64,000 bases of DNA from Acutalibacter sp. 1XD8-36. Lineage in GTDB: Bacteria > Bacillota > Clostridia > Oscillospirales > Acutalibacteraceae. Where the stretch lies: assembly GCF_009917525.1 (NCBI RefSeq), contig NZ_QZDU01000005.1, forward strand, positions 166,157-230,156. The letters run 5' to 3'. Numbering within the stretch: the stretch's first letter is position 1; every line of letters starts with the position of its first letter. This document shows, piece by piece, positions 1 through 10,622 of the stretch. Both the position numbers and the translations under genes were made by a program. Under the pieces are notes generated by a model. The model searched no databases. It saw only the letters and a list, made by a program, of their open reading frames with translations, and was not told where the DNA came from.

Positions 1-666
1 ACACTTGAAGCCATGAGGAATTTTATCAGGAAACACGATAACCCCATATACCGCTCCTATGTGCTGGGCTTTATCTGCCACTACTCCCTGGATTCAACGG
101 CCCACCCCTATGTGAACGCCCGGGCCAGGGAACTTGCCGGGGCCAGGGAATATGAGAACGAGGGCACCATGCACGGTGAAATCGAGGCCTCCCTCGACAC
201 TATCGTGCTGAGGTGGAAGACAGGGAAGCTGCCCGGAGAGGTGCATTTGAAGAATATGTTCCCAAAAAACGAGGGGGTGCAGCGGATGATTGCAAAGCTC
301 TACCGCGACGTGCTTTTCGAGGTGTACAATCAGGCGGTCCCCGAGGAGTCCCTGTATCAGGCTACAAAGGACGCCCACCTTCTCTTTGCCGCCTGCAACG
401 ACCGCACCGGACTGAAAAGGAATATCTTCAACCTGATTGAGAAGGGAAAGCCACACCATATCACCTCCCACCTTGTGCCCCTAACCGAGGACCCTGAGCC
501 GGACTTTGCCAACACCTCGCACGCCCAGTGGCTCCATGAGGGTGAGGCCCATACAGAGGATTTCTTTGAGCTTTATGAAAGCGCTCTGGAGCTTGCGGCA
601 ACTCTCTGCGTGGGCATTGACAGCGTTGACTTTGCCGGAGCCACCGGGGAGCGCCCCTTCGGCTGA
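1..666 (+). CDS. zinc-dependent phospholipase C-like protein, 5' partial
   Basis: The reading frame is open to base 1, so the N-terminus lies outside the window; the first internal ATG is at 13. The early segment GFICHYSLDSTAHPYV carries the His/Asp/His pattern of the zinc-dependent phospholipase C-like family (PF00882), where such residues bind zinc. The rest is acidic and rich in histidine, with no membrane segment visible. Substrate and location cannot be read from the sequence, and many members in Clostridia are cytosolic proteins of unknown role. It ends just before a new sigma-A promoter, so it is probably not part of the ilv transcription unit. The family call is by recognition of the motif. 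Confidence 0.7.
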   Translation, partial: TLEAMRNFIRKHDNPIYRSYVLGFICHYSLDSTAHPYVNARARELAGAREYENEGTMHGEIEASLDTIVLRWKTGKLPGEVHLKNMFPKNEGVQRMIAKLYRDVLFEVYNQAVPEESLYQATKDAHLLFAACNDRTGLKRNIFNLIEKGKPHHITSHLVPLTEDPEPDFANTSHAQWLHEGEAHTEDFFELYESALELAATLCVGIDSVDFAGATGERPFG

Positions 667-710
667 CGGCGTTTTTTGCAGGATTCCCTATCTTTTCCGT
701 CACCGCTCAC

Positions 711-739
711 TTGACAAACAGCCCTACTGGTGGTATAGT
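711..739 (+). promoter_or_regulatory. sigma-A promoter of the ilv cluster
   Basis: TTGACA (711-716), a 17-bp spacer and TATAGT (734-739). This is a near-consensus housekeeping promoter. It gives a leader of about 125 nt before ilvA. Confidence 0.85.
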
Positions 740-869
740 ATGGATATCACTGCACAATATTTGAATTTTTCTGGTAAGCAAGCTGCACCCCTTCAAATCT
801 GTTTGAGCGGGTGCGGTACTGTTATATGTACATATCTGCCTGGATTTTTTCAGAATGGGGAAATATAGT
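740..869 (+). promoter_or_regulatory. ilvA 5' leader with a stem-loop
   Basis: The leader holds a hairpin with GCACCC (785-790) pairing with GGGTGC (809-814) and an inner CAAA/TTTG pairing. No T-box motif and no T-run after the hairpin were seen, and no branched-chain-rich leader peptide with a ribosome binding site. The hairpin could be a protein-binding site or a pause site; its function is unknown. Confidence 0.35.
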
Positions 870-2072
870 ATGCTTAGTATCGACAAAGTCTTCCACGCCT
901 CGGTGGTGCTGAAAAATATTGTGCGCACCACCGCCATCGTGCCCACAGAGGGCATAACAGACGGCTGCGAGCTGTTCTTAAAGCCTGAAAACCTTCAGAA
1001 GACCGGCTCCTTCAAGCTGCGTGGCTCCGGCTATAAGATATCCATGCTCTCTGAGGAGGAGAAGAAAAGAGGGGTCATCGCCTGCTCGGCGGGAAACCAC
1101 GCCCAGGGCGTGGCTCTGGCAGCTACAAAGAGCGGGGTCAGCTCCATAATCTGCCTGCCGGACAGCGCGCCTATATCAAAGATAGAGGCCACAAAGAGGT
1201 ACGGCGCCCAGGTCTGCCTGGTGGAGGGCGTGTATGACGACGCGTATAAGCGGGCCCTAGAGCTCAAGGAGGAGCGCGGCTATACCTTCGTTCACCCATT
1301 TGACGACGAGGACGTTATCGCTGGGCAGGGCACCATCGGCCTTGAGATAGTCCAGGAGATGAACGACGTTGACGCGGTGATAGTGCCAATAGGCGGCGGT
1401 GGGCTCATCTCCGGCGTGGCCTTCGCTATCAAGTCCCTGAATCCAAATATAAAGGTCTACGGCGTACAGGCGGCCGGGGCCCCCAGCATGTTCAACTCCG
1501 TGCACGAGGGCTCCGTCGGGAGCCTTGACAGCGTATCGACTATTGCCGACGGCATAGCCGTAAAACAGCCCGGTGAGCATACCTTCGGGCTGGTGCAGAA
1601 GTATGTGGACGATATAGCCCTGGTGACCGAGGACGAAATTGCCGCCGCGATACTGACCCTTATTGAGAAGCAGAAGATGGTGGCCGAGGGAGCGGGAGCC
1701 GTGAGCGTTGCCGCCGCCATGTTTAACAAGTTCCCCATAGCCGGTAAGCGGGTGGTGAGCATTATCTCCGGCGGCAATATAGATGTGACCATACTCTCAA
1801 GAGTCATAGAGCGGGGCCTGATGAAGTCCGGGCGGTCAAGCTCCCTTGTTATAGAGCTTATAGACAAGCCCGGGCAGCTTCAGACGGTCTCGCGGATAAT
1901 CGCCGACTGCGGCGGCAATGTGACCTCTGTGCAGTATGAGCGGGCCGGGGAGATTGAGAGCATTAACGGCTGCTATCTGAAGCTAGGGATGGAGACGAGG
2001 AACTACGACCATGTGCGGATGATTGCAGAGGCCCTGACGGATAACGGGTTTAAGCTTATTGAGGCGAAATGA
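870..2072 (+). CDS. ilvA: threonine ammonia-lyase (threonine dehydratase)
   Basis: Converts threonine to 2-oxobutanoate and ammonia with pyridoxal phosphate, the first step to isoleucine. The N-terminal PLP domain shows TGSFKLRG with the Schiff-base lysine near residue 49, the SAGNHAQG motif, and the glycine loop PIGGGGLISG. The C-terminal 75 residues look like an ACT regulatory domain (SLVIELIDKPGQLQTV). At 400 aa it matches the shorter ACT-type enzymes rather than the 500-aa E. coli IlvA. The start at 870 is preferred over 855 because GGGG lies about 8 nt upstream of it. As the first gene after the promoter, it overlaps the next gene in ATGA. Biosynthetic use is inferred from the ilv neighbours; a catabolic role is possible. 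Confidence 0.93.
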   Translation: MLSIDKVFHASVVLKNIVRTTAIVPTEGITDGCELFLKPENLQKTGSFKLRGSGYKISMLSEEEKKRGVIACSAGNHAQGVALAATKSGVSSIICLPDSAPISKIEATKRYGAQVCLVEGVYDDAYKRALELKEERGYTFVHPFDDEDVIAGQGTIGLEIVQEMNDVDAVIVPIGGGGLISGVAFAIKSLNPNIKVYGVQAAGAPSMFNSVHEGSVGSLDSVSTIADGIAVKQPGEHTFGLVQKYVDDIALVTEDEIAAAILTLIEKQKMVAEGAGAVSVAAAMFNKFPIAGKRVVSIISGGNIDVTILSRVIERGLMKSGRSSSLVIELIDKPGQLQTVSRIIADCGGNVTSVQYERAGEIESINGCYLKLGMETRNYDHVRMIAEALTDNGFKLIEAK

Positions 2073-2944
2073 GGTTTATGCCTATGGAGAAGCAAATAAA
2101 ATACAGCCCCTACCGCCTCTGCACCGCAGTATTCGCCCTATGCCTGACTGTAAGAGCTATAGAATACTTTCTTTTGCAAACCGACAGGACAGCCGTTGGG
2201 GAAAACTTCATCCACAAGGTATTCGGAATAATCCTGCTGGCGGTGGTACTGAAGTCCACAGGCCTCGGATGGGTCGGCATCGGCTTTAAGGGGCGGGGCG
2301 CTGCAGCCGGCATTCTGAAGGGCCTGCTGCTGGGAAGCGTATGCTTTGCCGCCGCCTATGGGCTGGAACTGGCAGTATTTGCCCTGAAAGGAGCTCCCGC
2401 ACATTTGGAGCTGTATGTCAGCGGTTTTTCCCTGACCGGGCCGCTGGCGGGGAGCACCGGGCTGATTCCACTGGCATTGTGCCTGCTGTTCAACATCATC
2501 AACGTGTGGATGGAGGAGGGCGTTTTCCGCGGGCTGTTCATCAGGGTACTCCTTGAAGCCGGTGGATTCATGAGGGCAAACCTCATCGCATCGGCCCTGT
2601 TCGGCGTATGGCACGTGGTAATGCCCATAAGAAGCTGTGTATACGGCGAGATGACCTTACCCCAGGCGGCTTTGATGAGCGCCGGATATATACTGCTTGC
2701 CGGGATAATGGGCGTAAAATGGGGGCTTCTCTACCGTATGACCGGCAGCCTGTGGGCAGGGCTTGGGGACCATCTGCTGAACAACACCGTCGCCACAAAT
2801 ATGCTGCATGTAGTCTCCCAAAGCGGCGCGGACGAGCTGCAGATTGTCCGTGTCTTTGCGGCCCAGCTTGTCTCATTCCTTATAGTGCTGGCCCTATACC
2901 GCCGTAAAAACAGGAATTCATGCCTGACACAGAATAATATCTAG
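2069..2944 (+). CDS. CPBP family intramembrane glutamic endopeptidase
   Basis: Multi-pass membrane protein of the CPBP/Abi family (PF02517). The conserved motifs are present: EEGVFRG with E149, E150 and R154, and FGVWH with H182. About seven or eight hydrophobic segments can be seen. Family members cut prenylated proteins in eukaryotes, and in bacteria take part in bacteriocin self-immunity or membrane-protein processing; the substrate here is unknown. The start overlaps the ilvA stop by 4 nt (ATGA), so translation is probably coupled. An alternative ATG lies at 2084. Nothing links it enzymatically to isoleucine synthesis, which makes its place in the operon notable. Confidence 0.85.
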   Translation: MRFMPMEKQIKYSPYRLCTAVFALCLTVRAIEYFLLQTDRTAVGENFIHKVFGIILLAVVLKSTGLGWVGIGFKGRGAAAGILKGLLLGSVCFAAAYGLELAVFALKGAPAHLELYVSGFSLTGPLAGSTGLIPLALCLLFNIINVWMEEGVFRGLFIRVLLEAGGFMRANLIASALFGVWHVVMPIRSCVYGEMTLPQAALMSAGYILLAGIMGVKWGLLYRMTGSLWAGLGDHLLNNTVATNMLHVVSQSGADELQIVRVFAAQLVSFLIVLALYRRKNRNSCLTQNNI

Positions 2945-2956
2945 GAGGAAAAAGTT

Positions 2957-3643
2957 ATGAATAAACTGGCAAGAAGGCTTATAGCCATAACCGCCGGGGC
3001 CGTCACCGGCACCGTACTGTACCACCTGACTAAAAACCGCGCGGCGGTACCGGCAGACCCCACCGCTCTAAAAAACAGCGGCACAAGGACCATTGAAACT
3101 GAGCGGCTGATACTCAGGAGGTTTCGGATTGAGGACGCCGAGGCCATGTATAAAAACTGGGCCAGCGACCCGGAGGTCACGAAATTCCTCACCTGGCCTA
3201 CCCATCTGGATGTTGACATGAGCGAGGACATTCTGACAGACTGGGATTCCCGCTATGACGAGGGGGACTACTATAACTGGGCCATCGAGCTTAAAGAATA
3301 CGGCGAGCCCATCGGCAGTATCAGCGTCGTGCAGCAGGACAGCCGGGCCAGAAGAGCCCATATCGGCTACTGCCTGGGGCGGGCCTGGTGGCGCCAGGGT
3401 ATCATGAGCGAGGCCTTGGCGGCGGTTATCAGCTACCTTTTCAGCGAGGGGTATCTGCGTATCGAATCCAGGCATAATGTGAAAAACCCCCACTCCGGGG
3501 ATGTGATGAAGAAGTGCGGCATGACCTATGAGGGCACCTTCAGGGGCTACGAGTGGGACAACTCCGGCATTGGGGACGCGGCCTTTTACTCAATCCTGAA
3601 GGAGGACTATAAGGGCTATAAAAAGGGAGGTGACGGCCAGTGA
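2957..3643 (+). CDS. GNAT N-acetyltransferase with N-terminal hydrophobic segment
   Basis: Residues 50-215 form a RimJ/RimL-type GNAT domain: TIETERLILRRF at its start, SDPEVTKFLTW, and an acetyl-CoA region around GYCLGRAWWRQGIMSEAL. The first 25 residues (RRLIAITAGAVTGTVLYHL) form a hydrophobic stretch after basic residues, like a membrane anchor or uncleaved signal. That is unusual for this family. The ribosome binding site AGGAGG lies just upstream. The gene is sandwiched between the CPBP gene and ilvB and overlaps ilvB by 4 nt. Acceptor substrate unknown. Confidence 0.82.
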   Translation: MNKLARRLIAITAGAVTGTVLYHLTKNRAAVPADPTALKNSGTRTIETERLILRRFRIEDAEAMYKNWASDPEVTKFLTWPTHLDVDMSEDILTDWDSRYDEGDYYNWAIELKEYGEPIGSISVVQQDSRARRAHIGYCLGRAWWRQGIMSEALAAVISYLFSEGYLRIESRHNVKNPHSGDVMKKCGMTYEGTFRGYEWDNSGIGDAAFYSILKEDYKGYKKGGDGQ

Positions 3644-5307
3644 GGCTCTCAGGAGCGGATATAATTGTCAGAACCATTATTGAGCAGGGTACAAAGACCG
3701 TCTTCGGGTATCCGGGCGGGCAAATAATCAATGTGTATGACTCGCTGTATAAGTACCAGGATGAGCTCAGGCATGTGCTCTGCGCCCACGAGCAGGGCGC
3801 GGCCCATGCCGCGGACGGCTATGCCAGGGCCACAGGTGAGGTGGGCGTTGTGATAGCTACCTCCGGGCCGGGGGCCACTAACCTGGTCACCGGCATAGCC
3901 ACCGCCTATCTGGACTCGGTGCCCTTAGTGGCTATCACCGGCAACGTGCCCAGCTATCAGCTTGGCACGGACAGCTTCCAGGAGATTGACATTACCGGCA
4001 TTACCCTGCCCATTACCAAGCATAACTATGTGGTGGGCAGCGCCGAGGAGCTGGCCGACACTATCCGGGAGGCCTATAAGCTGGCCCTGTCCGACCGGCC
4101 CGGGCCGGTATTGGTGGACGTGCCGAAGGATATACAGATTGCCCAGTGTGAGTATGAGCCTCTCTCCCCTGTCTGCGCAGATCAGAAGAAGCCTGCTAAG
4201 GATGTGCGCATTGAGCAGGCGGCGGCGTGCATAAACCTTTCCCATATGCCCTATGTGTACTTCGGCGGCGGGCTCATAAACTCCGACGCGGAGGAGGAGC
4301 TTCTGGATCTGGCTGAGAAGATAGACGCCCCCATCGGCTGCTCGTTTATGGGTATCTCCGGGGTGCCCACAGACCACCCCAGGTTTTTGGGAATGCAGGG
4401 TATGCATGGGCACTATGCCTCTTCAATGGCTATGCACCAGGCTGACTGCATTATAGCCCTGGGCGTGCGCTTTAACGACAGGGTGACAGGCAATCGTGAG
4501 AGATTTGCCACCAGGTCGCAGATTGTACATATAGACATAGACGGCGCTGAGCTCTCTAAGAATGTGTCCCCAGCCCACGCGCTGAGGGGCGACCTGAAGC
4601 TCACCCTGCAAAAGCTCCTGCCCCTTCTGGAGCCAAAGGAGCACCCCAAGTGGCAGAGCGCTATAGACCAGCTGAAAAATGACGAGCGCTGGTCTATGGA
4701 CCGCAGGGATGGCATGACCCCGAGAAACGTGCTGCTGGCTCTAAACCGCTATACTGGCGGGAAGCTGCCGGTAGCCACAGATGTGGGCCAGCACCAGATG
4801 TGGGCGGCCCAGACCTGCGTGTTCAGCGAGAAGCGCCGGTTTATCTCCAGCGGCGGCCTTGGCACCATGGGCTTCGGCATGGGCGCTGCCATGGGCGCAC
4901 AGCTAGCTACCGGACAGCGCACGGTGCTGGTGACCGGGGACGGCAGCTTCGGGATGTGCCTGAATGAGCTGGCTACGGCGGTGCATGAGCGTATACCCCT
5001 GGTGATACTGCTCCTTAATAACGGCGTGCTGGGCATGGTGCGGCAGTGGCAGACGCTGTTCTTTGACAAGCACTACTCAAACACGGTGCTGGACAGGGCC
5101 ACGGACTTTGTGGCGCTCTCCAAAGCCTTCGGCGCGGACGGCGTCAGGGTGACGGACCTGGACGGACTTGACTCGGCACTTAGCACCGCCTTTAAAAGCG
5201 ACGGACCCTATCTTATTGAGTGCATTATAGACAAGGACGAGTTTGTTCTCCCCATGCTCCCCCCTGGCGGCAGCATGGACGACATTATCACAAAGGTGGG
5301 TGGCTGA
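3640..5307 (+). CDS. ilvB: acetolactate synthase large (catalytic) subunit
   Basis: Thiamine-diphosphate enzyme that condenses two pyruvates to 2-acetolactate, or pyruvate plus 2-oxobutanoate to 2-aceto-2-hydroxybutanoate. Visible features are the N-terminal AHEQGAAHAADGYAR with the catalytic glutamate E51, the central FAD/transhydrogenase-like domain, and the C-terminal ThDP/Mg site GDGSFGMCLNELAT followed by LLNN. The length of 555 aa is normal. Translation starts at GTG, preceded by GGGAGGTGA, and overlaps the GNAT stop in GTGA. The small subunit gene follows after 1 nt, as expected for the anabolic enzyme. Confidence 0.96.
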   Translation: MRLSGADIIVRTIIEQGTKTVFGYPGGQIINVYDSLYKYQDELRHVLCAHEQGAAHAADGYARATGEVGVVIATSGPGATNLVTGIATAYLDSVPLVAITGNVPSYQLGTDSFQEIDITGITLPITKHNYVVGSAEELADTIREAYKLALSDRPGPVLVDVPKDIQIAQCEYEPLSPVCADQKKPAKDVRIEQAAACINLSHMPYVYFGGGLINSDAEEELLDLAEKIDAPIGCSFMGISGVPTDHPRFLGMQGMHGHYASSMAMHQADCIIALGVRFNDRVTGNRERFATRSQIVHIDIDGAELSKNVSPAHALRGDLKLTLQKLLPLLEPKEHPKWQSAIDQLKNDERWSMDRRDGMTPRNVLLALNRYTGGKLPVATDVGQHQMWAAQTCVFSEKRRFISSGGLGTMGFGMGAAMGAQLATGQRTVLVTGDGSFGMCLNELATAVHERIPLVILLLNNGVLGMVRQWQTLFFDKHYSNTVLDRATDFVALSKAFGADGVRVTDLDGLDSALSTAFKSDGPYLIECIIDKDEFVLPMLPPGGSMDDIITKVGG

Positions 5308-5308
5308 T

Positions 5309-5818
5309 ATGAATAGCTTTACTTTGGCTGTGCTGGTGCGAAACCAGTTCGGCGTGCTAAACCGGGTGACGAGCATGTTCCGGCGCAGGCGGTTCAATAT
5401 CACCAGCCTGAGTGTCAGCGTCACAGAGTCGGACGTTAAGTCCCGGATAACCATAACCGCCGACGGCGGGGGCCGGGAAAAGGACCAACTTATCGACCAG
5501 CTCTATAAGCTCCCGGTGGTGGTGTCCATTGCGGAGATAAAGGCAGAGGACTGCGTTTTAGCGGAGCTGCTGCTTTTGAAGGTCCAGAACAAGCCCGAGC
5601 TTAGAAGCGACATACACGCTGCGGCAGAGGCCTTCGGGGCGAAGATAGTGGACTATACCAGGGACTCGGTGGTGCTGCAGATGGTGGGCAACGCTCGGAA
5701 CATCGACGCGTTTATCGAGGTCATGCAGGATTATACGGTGCTGGAGATTTGCCGGACCGGTGTAATCTCCCTGGAGCGCGGGGCTATGACTATTGAGAAG
5801 AAAGCGGAGATTTACTGA
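5309..5818 (+). CDS. ilvN: acetolactate synthase small (regulatory) subunit
   Basis: Regulatory subunit that activates IlvB and confers valine feedback inhibition. The N-terminal ACT domain is recognisable in FTLAVLVRNQFGVLNRVT and FRRRRFNITSLSVS, and the second half has the IlvN C-terminal pattern AEAFGAKIVDYT. The 169-aa length is typical. The start at 5309 was chosen because homologues begin at this ACT strand and GGTGG precedes it; the longer open frame from 5243 lies inside ilvB. The stop shares one base with the next start (TGATG). The gene symbol ilvH would serve equally well. Confidence 0.95.
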   Translation: MNSFTLAVLVRNQFGVLNRVTSMFRRRRFNITSLSVSVTESDVKSRITITADGGGREKDQLIDQLYKLPVVVSIAEIKAEDCVLAELLLLKVQNKPELRSDIHAAAEAFGAKIVDYTRDSVVLQMVGNARNIDAFIEVMQDYTVLEICRTGVISLERGAMTIEKKAEIY

Positions 5819-6300
5819 TGGCTGTCACCCTTGAGCCGCTGACTGCAGCCAACCTGGACGAGGCCCGGAACATACGGAGAGAGGATGTCAGCGAGGAGTT
5901 TGTTGACGGCATAGACACTCTCTGGGAGCTGACGGAGTATGGCACGGAGCACGGCTGCACCGGGCGCACGTTCCTCATCAGGCATGACGGGAGATGTGCG
6001 GGCGTGCTGCTTTTGGGCGAGGCCTTACCCTGGGATACGGACCCGCCGGAGATGAAGGAAAGGCCCTTCTACCGGCTTATGGGCTTTGTTGTAGACCGGG
6101 AATACCGAGGCCGTGGTATAGGCTCGGCGGCGCTGGAGATGGCTGTCCGGGAGGTGTACCGCGAGTTCGGGGAGCGGCCTATAGCCCTGGGGGTACATAG
6201 GGACAATGCCGGAGCCGAGAGGTTCTATCTTCGGCACGGCTTTCAAAAGACCTCCTGTATGGAGGGGAACGACTGCTACTTTCTCAGATATATCCGGTAA
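5818..6300 (+). CDS. GNAT family N-acetyltransferase
   Basis: A 160-aa single GNAT domain. Motif A is clear (FVVDREYRGRGIGSAALEMAV: the R/Q-x-x-G-x-G/A acetyl-CoA loop is RGRGIGS), and motif B follows at ALGVHRDNAGAERFYLRHGF, typical of small-molecule or peptide acetyltransferases. Translation is coupled to ilvN by a one-base stop/start overlap. No relationship to the first GNAT of the cluster is obvious beyond the fold. The substrate is unknown. Confidence 0.83.
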   Translation: MAVTLEPLTAANLDEARNIRREDVSEEFVDGIDTLWELTEYGTEHGCTGRTFLIRHDGRCAGVLLLGEALPWDTDPPEMKERPFYRLMGFVVDREYRGRGIGSAALEMAVREVYREFGERPIALGVHRDNAGAERFYLRHGFQKTSCMEGNDCYFLRYIR

Positions 6301-6347
6301 AAATACCGCAAGGTATCAATTATATAAAAGATTTTGAAAAGAGGTAA

Positions 6348-7369
<1,022 letters not shown>

Positions 7370-7370
<1 letters not shown>

Positions 7371-8197
7371 TGACTGAGTTTAACATTTTATGCGGCATAC
7401 TGTTTAATCACCGGGAATTCGCCCCCGGGAAGCATGAGGGCTTCACCTATGATTTCTCCTGCCCGGAGTATAGGGAGCTTATTGAGAGGTACGGTATTGA
7501 CGGCATAGCCGGTAACGGTACGGACTTTGAGAGAGCCGTGCGGCTTATGCACTGGATGTCCCCAAGGCTCAGGCATAAACCCGACTACGATAACCATGTG
7601 CCCATGAACTCCCTTGAGCTGCTGGGCTATAGCCTGGATAAGCCAGGGCACGGCATAAACTGCCGGAATAAGTCGGTGATACTTACCGAATGCTGTCTGG
7701 CCCTGGGAATTTATGCCAGGCGGGTATATATTATGCCATACTCGCCCTACGACGTGGATAACCACGTGGTAACGGAGATATTTGACCGGGAGAGTGCCAA
7801 GTGGATAATGCTTGACCCCACCACGGACGGATGGTTTGAGGACCGCGGCTTCCCCCTTTCCCTGCTGGAGCTTAGAGGGCTCTTTGCCGGGAATAAACCC
7901 GCCGCTTTCACAGGCAGGGACCAGGATATGAACAGGGATTATTTCTGCAAAAACCTGTTTAGGTTCATTGCCGACGGCGACAACGGCTTCGGCCTTGCGG
8001 ACAGGCGGCAGCTCTACTTCACCCCCACCGGCTACCGGGTGCAGGAAAACCGGCTGAAGTCCATGGAGTATACCCTTGCCTCTATCCCGCCGGACGCCAT
8101 GCGTATGCGAAAGCAGTTTACTGCAATGCTGGATAGGGCCAGAAATGACCCGGAGCCAGGGACCTCTGATATAAGCGTTATGGAGATGAAGCCATGA
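7370..8197 (+). CDS. transglutaminase-like (cysteine protease fold) protein
   Basis: A 275-aa soluble protein with a transglutaminase-like core. The likely triad is Cys in GINCRNKSVILTECCLALG, His in DVDNHVVTEIF and Asp in KWIMLDPTTDGW; the spacing and the rule that the Cys helix precedes the His strand fit the family. There is no signal peptide, so it should be cytosolic. The start overlaps the ilvC stop by one base and the stop overlaps the next start by 4 nt, which ties it to the ilv operon. Members of this family act as peptidases, deglycosylating enzymes or inactive scaffolds; which one applies here cannot be told. Confidence 0.72.
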
Positions 8198-8877
8198 AAA
8201 AATTTTTATGCCTAGTTCTGGCCTTATGCCTTGTGCTGGGGCTTTGCGGGTGCCAGTTCATTACAAAGAAGATAGTCGAAACAGAGGCTGTCTCCGCTGG
8301 CGGCGCCGCCCTTTATGGGCACAGCATAGAGCTGGCAGAGCTTTTGGAGGAAATGCTGAAAACCCCTGAATATTTTCAGCTTATGACATCCTCGGACAGC
8401 GTTAGTGAGATTATCATGCCATATATGCGCTCAGACCTCTCTGAGCCCGAGAGCGCCTATATGCTGGTCCTGCCGGAGGAGGCCCTGCCCGCGCTGATGA
8501 ATACGGCTGAAATTGATATGAGCGGGTTTTCCGAGCCTCTGAGGGAGTTTATGCTGCGCCGCATGCAGAACTCCGTGCCCACCATGCTCAACTCCCAGGC
8601 GGGGGCCGAGACATTGGCGGCCTCCAGCATACTCACCGTGTCAGACTCCTGGCCCGGGGAAACTCTGGAGATGGGCTGCTATGTGCTGCTCATGTACCCC
8701 TATTCCTGCCCGGTGATGGTGTCCTTCTACGGCAAGGAGGGGCTTATTGAGGGTACGGCTACAATGCTTCTTAGCGAGCCCATTGACGGCAGCTCCTTGG
8801 ACGCGGTAAATGAGCTGTTCAGCTATCTGGACATAGAGGGCATGTATATAAAGGAACTTGATATTGACAACGACTGA
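8194..8877 (+). CDS. hypothetical lipoprotein
   Basis: The N-terminus is a lipoprotein signal peptide: MKKF, a Leu/Val-rich core, and a lipobox ending LGLCGC, with the modified Cys most likely near residue 20. The mature 205 residues are acidic, without recognisable domain or repeats. It overlaps the transglutaminase-like gene in ATGA and is the last gene before a terminator, so the two may work together. I do not recognise the family. Confidence 0.6.
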   Translation: MKKFLCLVLALCLVLGLCGCQFITKKIVETEAVSAGGAALYGHSIELAELLEEMLKTPEYFQLMTSSDSVSEIIMPYMRSDLSEPESAYMLVLPEEALPALMNTAEIDMSGFSEPLREFMLRRMQNSVPTMLNSQAGAETLAASSILTVSDSWPGETLEMGCYVLLMYPYSCPVMVSFYGKEGLIEGTATMLLSEPIDGSSLDAVNELFSYLDIEGMYIKELDIDND

Positions 8878-8882
8878 CCTAT

Positions 8883-8919
8883 CAGGGCAAGGCTCCTACA
8901 GCCCTGCCCTGTACTTTTT
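8883..8919 (+). terminator. intrinsic terminator after the lipoprotein gene
   Basis: CAGGGC (8883-8888) pairs with GCCCTG (8906-8911), with an inner GGCT/AGCC pairing, then CTTTTT. It separates the first ilv block from ilvD. Immediately downstream a TATAAT (8938-8943) is seen, but the nearest -35-like TTGAAA is only 14 nt away, so an ilvD promoter is possible but not convincing. Confidence 0.65.
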
Positions 8920-8966
8920 GAAACAAAGTATAAAAAGTATAATTTTTATTTAAGGAGAGAACGCAA

Positions 8967-10622
8967 ATGGTAAGCGACAACATAAAGCTGACCCCTCAGA
9001 ACGCCCCCCACCGGGCGCTCTACCACGCGCTTGGGCTCACCGAGGAGGAGATAGCCCGCCCGCTGGTGGGCATTGTCAGCTCCTATAATGAAATAGTCCC
9101 CGGGCATATGAACATCGACAAGATAGTGGACGCCGTAAAGCTGGGCGTTGCGATGGCTGGCGGCACACCTATTGTGTTCCCGGCTATCGCGGTCTGCGAC
9201 GGTATCGCCATGGGCCATGTGGGTATGAAGTATTCGCTGGTCACAAGGGACCTGATTGCGGACTCCACCGAGGCCATGGCCCTGGCCCACGGCTTTGACG
9301 CCCTTGTGATGGTGCCCAACTGTGACAAGAACGTGCCGGGGCTCTTGATGGCAGCGGCAAGGCTCAACCTGCCCACGGTGTTCGTCAGTGGCGGGCCAAT
9401 GCTTGCCGGACATGTGGACGGCTGCAAGACCAGCTTCTCGTCTATCAGCGAGGCTGTGGGCGAGTTCAACGCGGGGAAAATTACCGAGGAGAAGCTAAAG
9501 GAGTACGAGCTGAAGACCTGCCCCAGCTGCGGGTCCTGCTCGGGGATGTACACCGCCAACTCCATGAACTGCCTTACCGAGGTGCTTGGCATGGGGCTGA
9601 GGGGCAACGGCACCATCCCCGCCGTGTACTCCGCCAGGATAGAGCTTGCAAAGCACGCGGGCATGGCTGTGATGGACATGATAAAACGGGATATACGCCC
9701 TAGGGACATCATGACCGGGGAGGCCTTTGAGAATGCCCTCACAGTGGACATGGCCCTGGGCTGCTCCACAAACTCCATGCTGCACCTGCCGGCTATCGCC
9801 CACGAGTGCGGCATAGAGATAGATTTGGACATTGCCAACTCCATAAGCGAAAAGACCCCCAACCTCTGCCATCTGGCCCCAGCCGGGCGCACCTATGTGG
9901 AGGACCTGGACGAGGCCGGGGGCGTGTATGCCATAATGCACGAGCTGAACAGGAAGGGGCTGCTGAATACCGGCTGCATGACCGTCACCGGGAAGACCGT
10001 AGGCGAGAATATCGCCAATACGCCGAATCTTGACCCTGAGGTCATAAGGCCCATTGAGAACCCCTACAGCGAAACCGGCGGCATTGCCGTGCTCAAAGGG
10101 AACCTGGCCCCGGAGGGCTCTGTGGTGAAGCGCTCTGCGGTGCTGCCGGAAATGCTCCGTCATGAGGGCCCGGCCAGGGTGTTTGAGTGCGAGGAGGACG
10201 CCCAGGCAGCTATAAACGCCGGGAAGATTAACCCCGGGGATGTGGTGGTAATCCGCTACGAGGGGCCCAAGGGCGGGCCGGGAATGCGCGAAATGCTAAA
10301 CCCCACCTCCGCTATCATGGGTATGGGGCTCGGCAGCTCCGTGGCCCTTATTACAGACGGGCGCTTCTCAGGGGCAACAAGGGGCGCCTGCATAGGCCAC
10401 GTGTCTCCTGAGGCGGCAAGCGGCGGGCCTATAGGAATAGTGCAGGAGGGGGACATTATCTCAATCGATATCCCCGGGAATAAGCTGGAGCTGAAGATAG
10501 ACGGTGAGGAGTACAATAGGCGCATGAGTGAGTTTGTGCCCAAGGTAAAGCCCCTGTCGGGCTACCTCAAGAGATATGCCGCCCTGGTGTCCAGCGGCGC
10601 GAAAGGTGCGGTGCTTAACTGA
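8967..10622 (+). CDS. ilvD: dihydroxy-acid dehydratase
   Basis: Dehydrates 2,3-dihydroxy-3-methyl(iso)valerate to the 2-oxo acid, the step after IlvC, using an iron-sulfur cluster and Mg2+. Conserved cluster ligands are seen in [13 protein letters not shown] and [19 protein letters not shown]; the C-terminal domain has [11 protein letters not shown] and [15 protein letters not shown]. The 551-aa length is normal. The ribosome binding site AAGGAGAG is well spaced. The gene sits after a terminator, so it may be transcribed from its own weak promoter or by read-through. Its stop overlaps the next start by one base. Confidence 0.96.
   Translation: MVSDNIKLTPQNAPHRALYHALGLTEEEIARPLVGIVSSYNEIVPGHMNIDKIVDAVKLGVAMAGGTPIVFPAIAVCDGIAMGHVGMKYSLVTRDLIADSTEAMALAHGFDALVMVPNCDKNVPGLLMAAARLNLPTVFVSGGPMLAGHVDGCKTSFSSISEAVGEFNAGKITEEKLKEYELKTCPSCGSCSGMYTANSMNCLTEVLGMGLRGNGTIPAVYSARIELAKHAGMAVMDMIKRDIRPRDIMTGEAFENALTVDMALGCSTNSMLHLPAIAHECGIEIDLDIANSISEKTPNLCHLAPAGRTYVEDLDEAGGVYAIMHELNRKGLLNTGCMTVTGKTVGENIANTPNLDPEVIRPIENPYSETGGIAVLKGNLAPEGSVVKRSAVLPEMLRHEGPARVFECEEDAQAAINAGKINPGDVVVIRYEGPKGGPGMREMLNPTSAIMGMGLGSSVALITDGRFSGATRGACIGHVSPEAASGGPIGIVQEGDIISIDIPGNKLELKIDGEEYNRRMSEFVPKVKPLSGYLKRYAALVSSGAKGAVLN

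Noticed and set aside
741..869. Open frame from ATG at about 741 in the ilvA leader
   Set aside because: It would begin at or near the transcription start without a ribosome binding site, and it is not enriched in Ile, Val or Leu, so it is not a convincing leader peptide.
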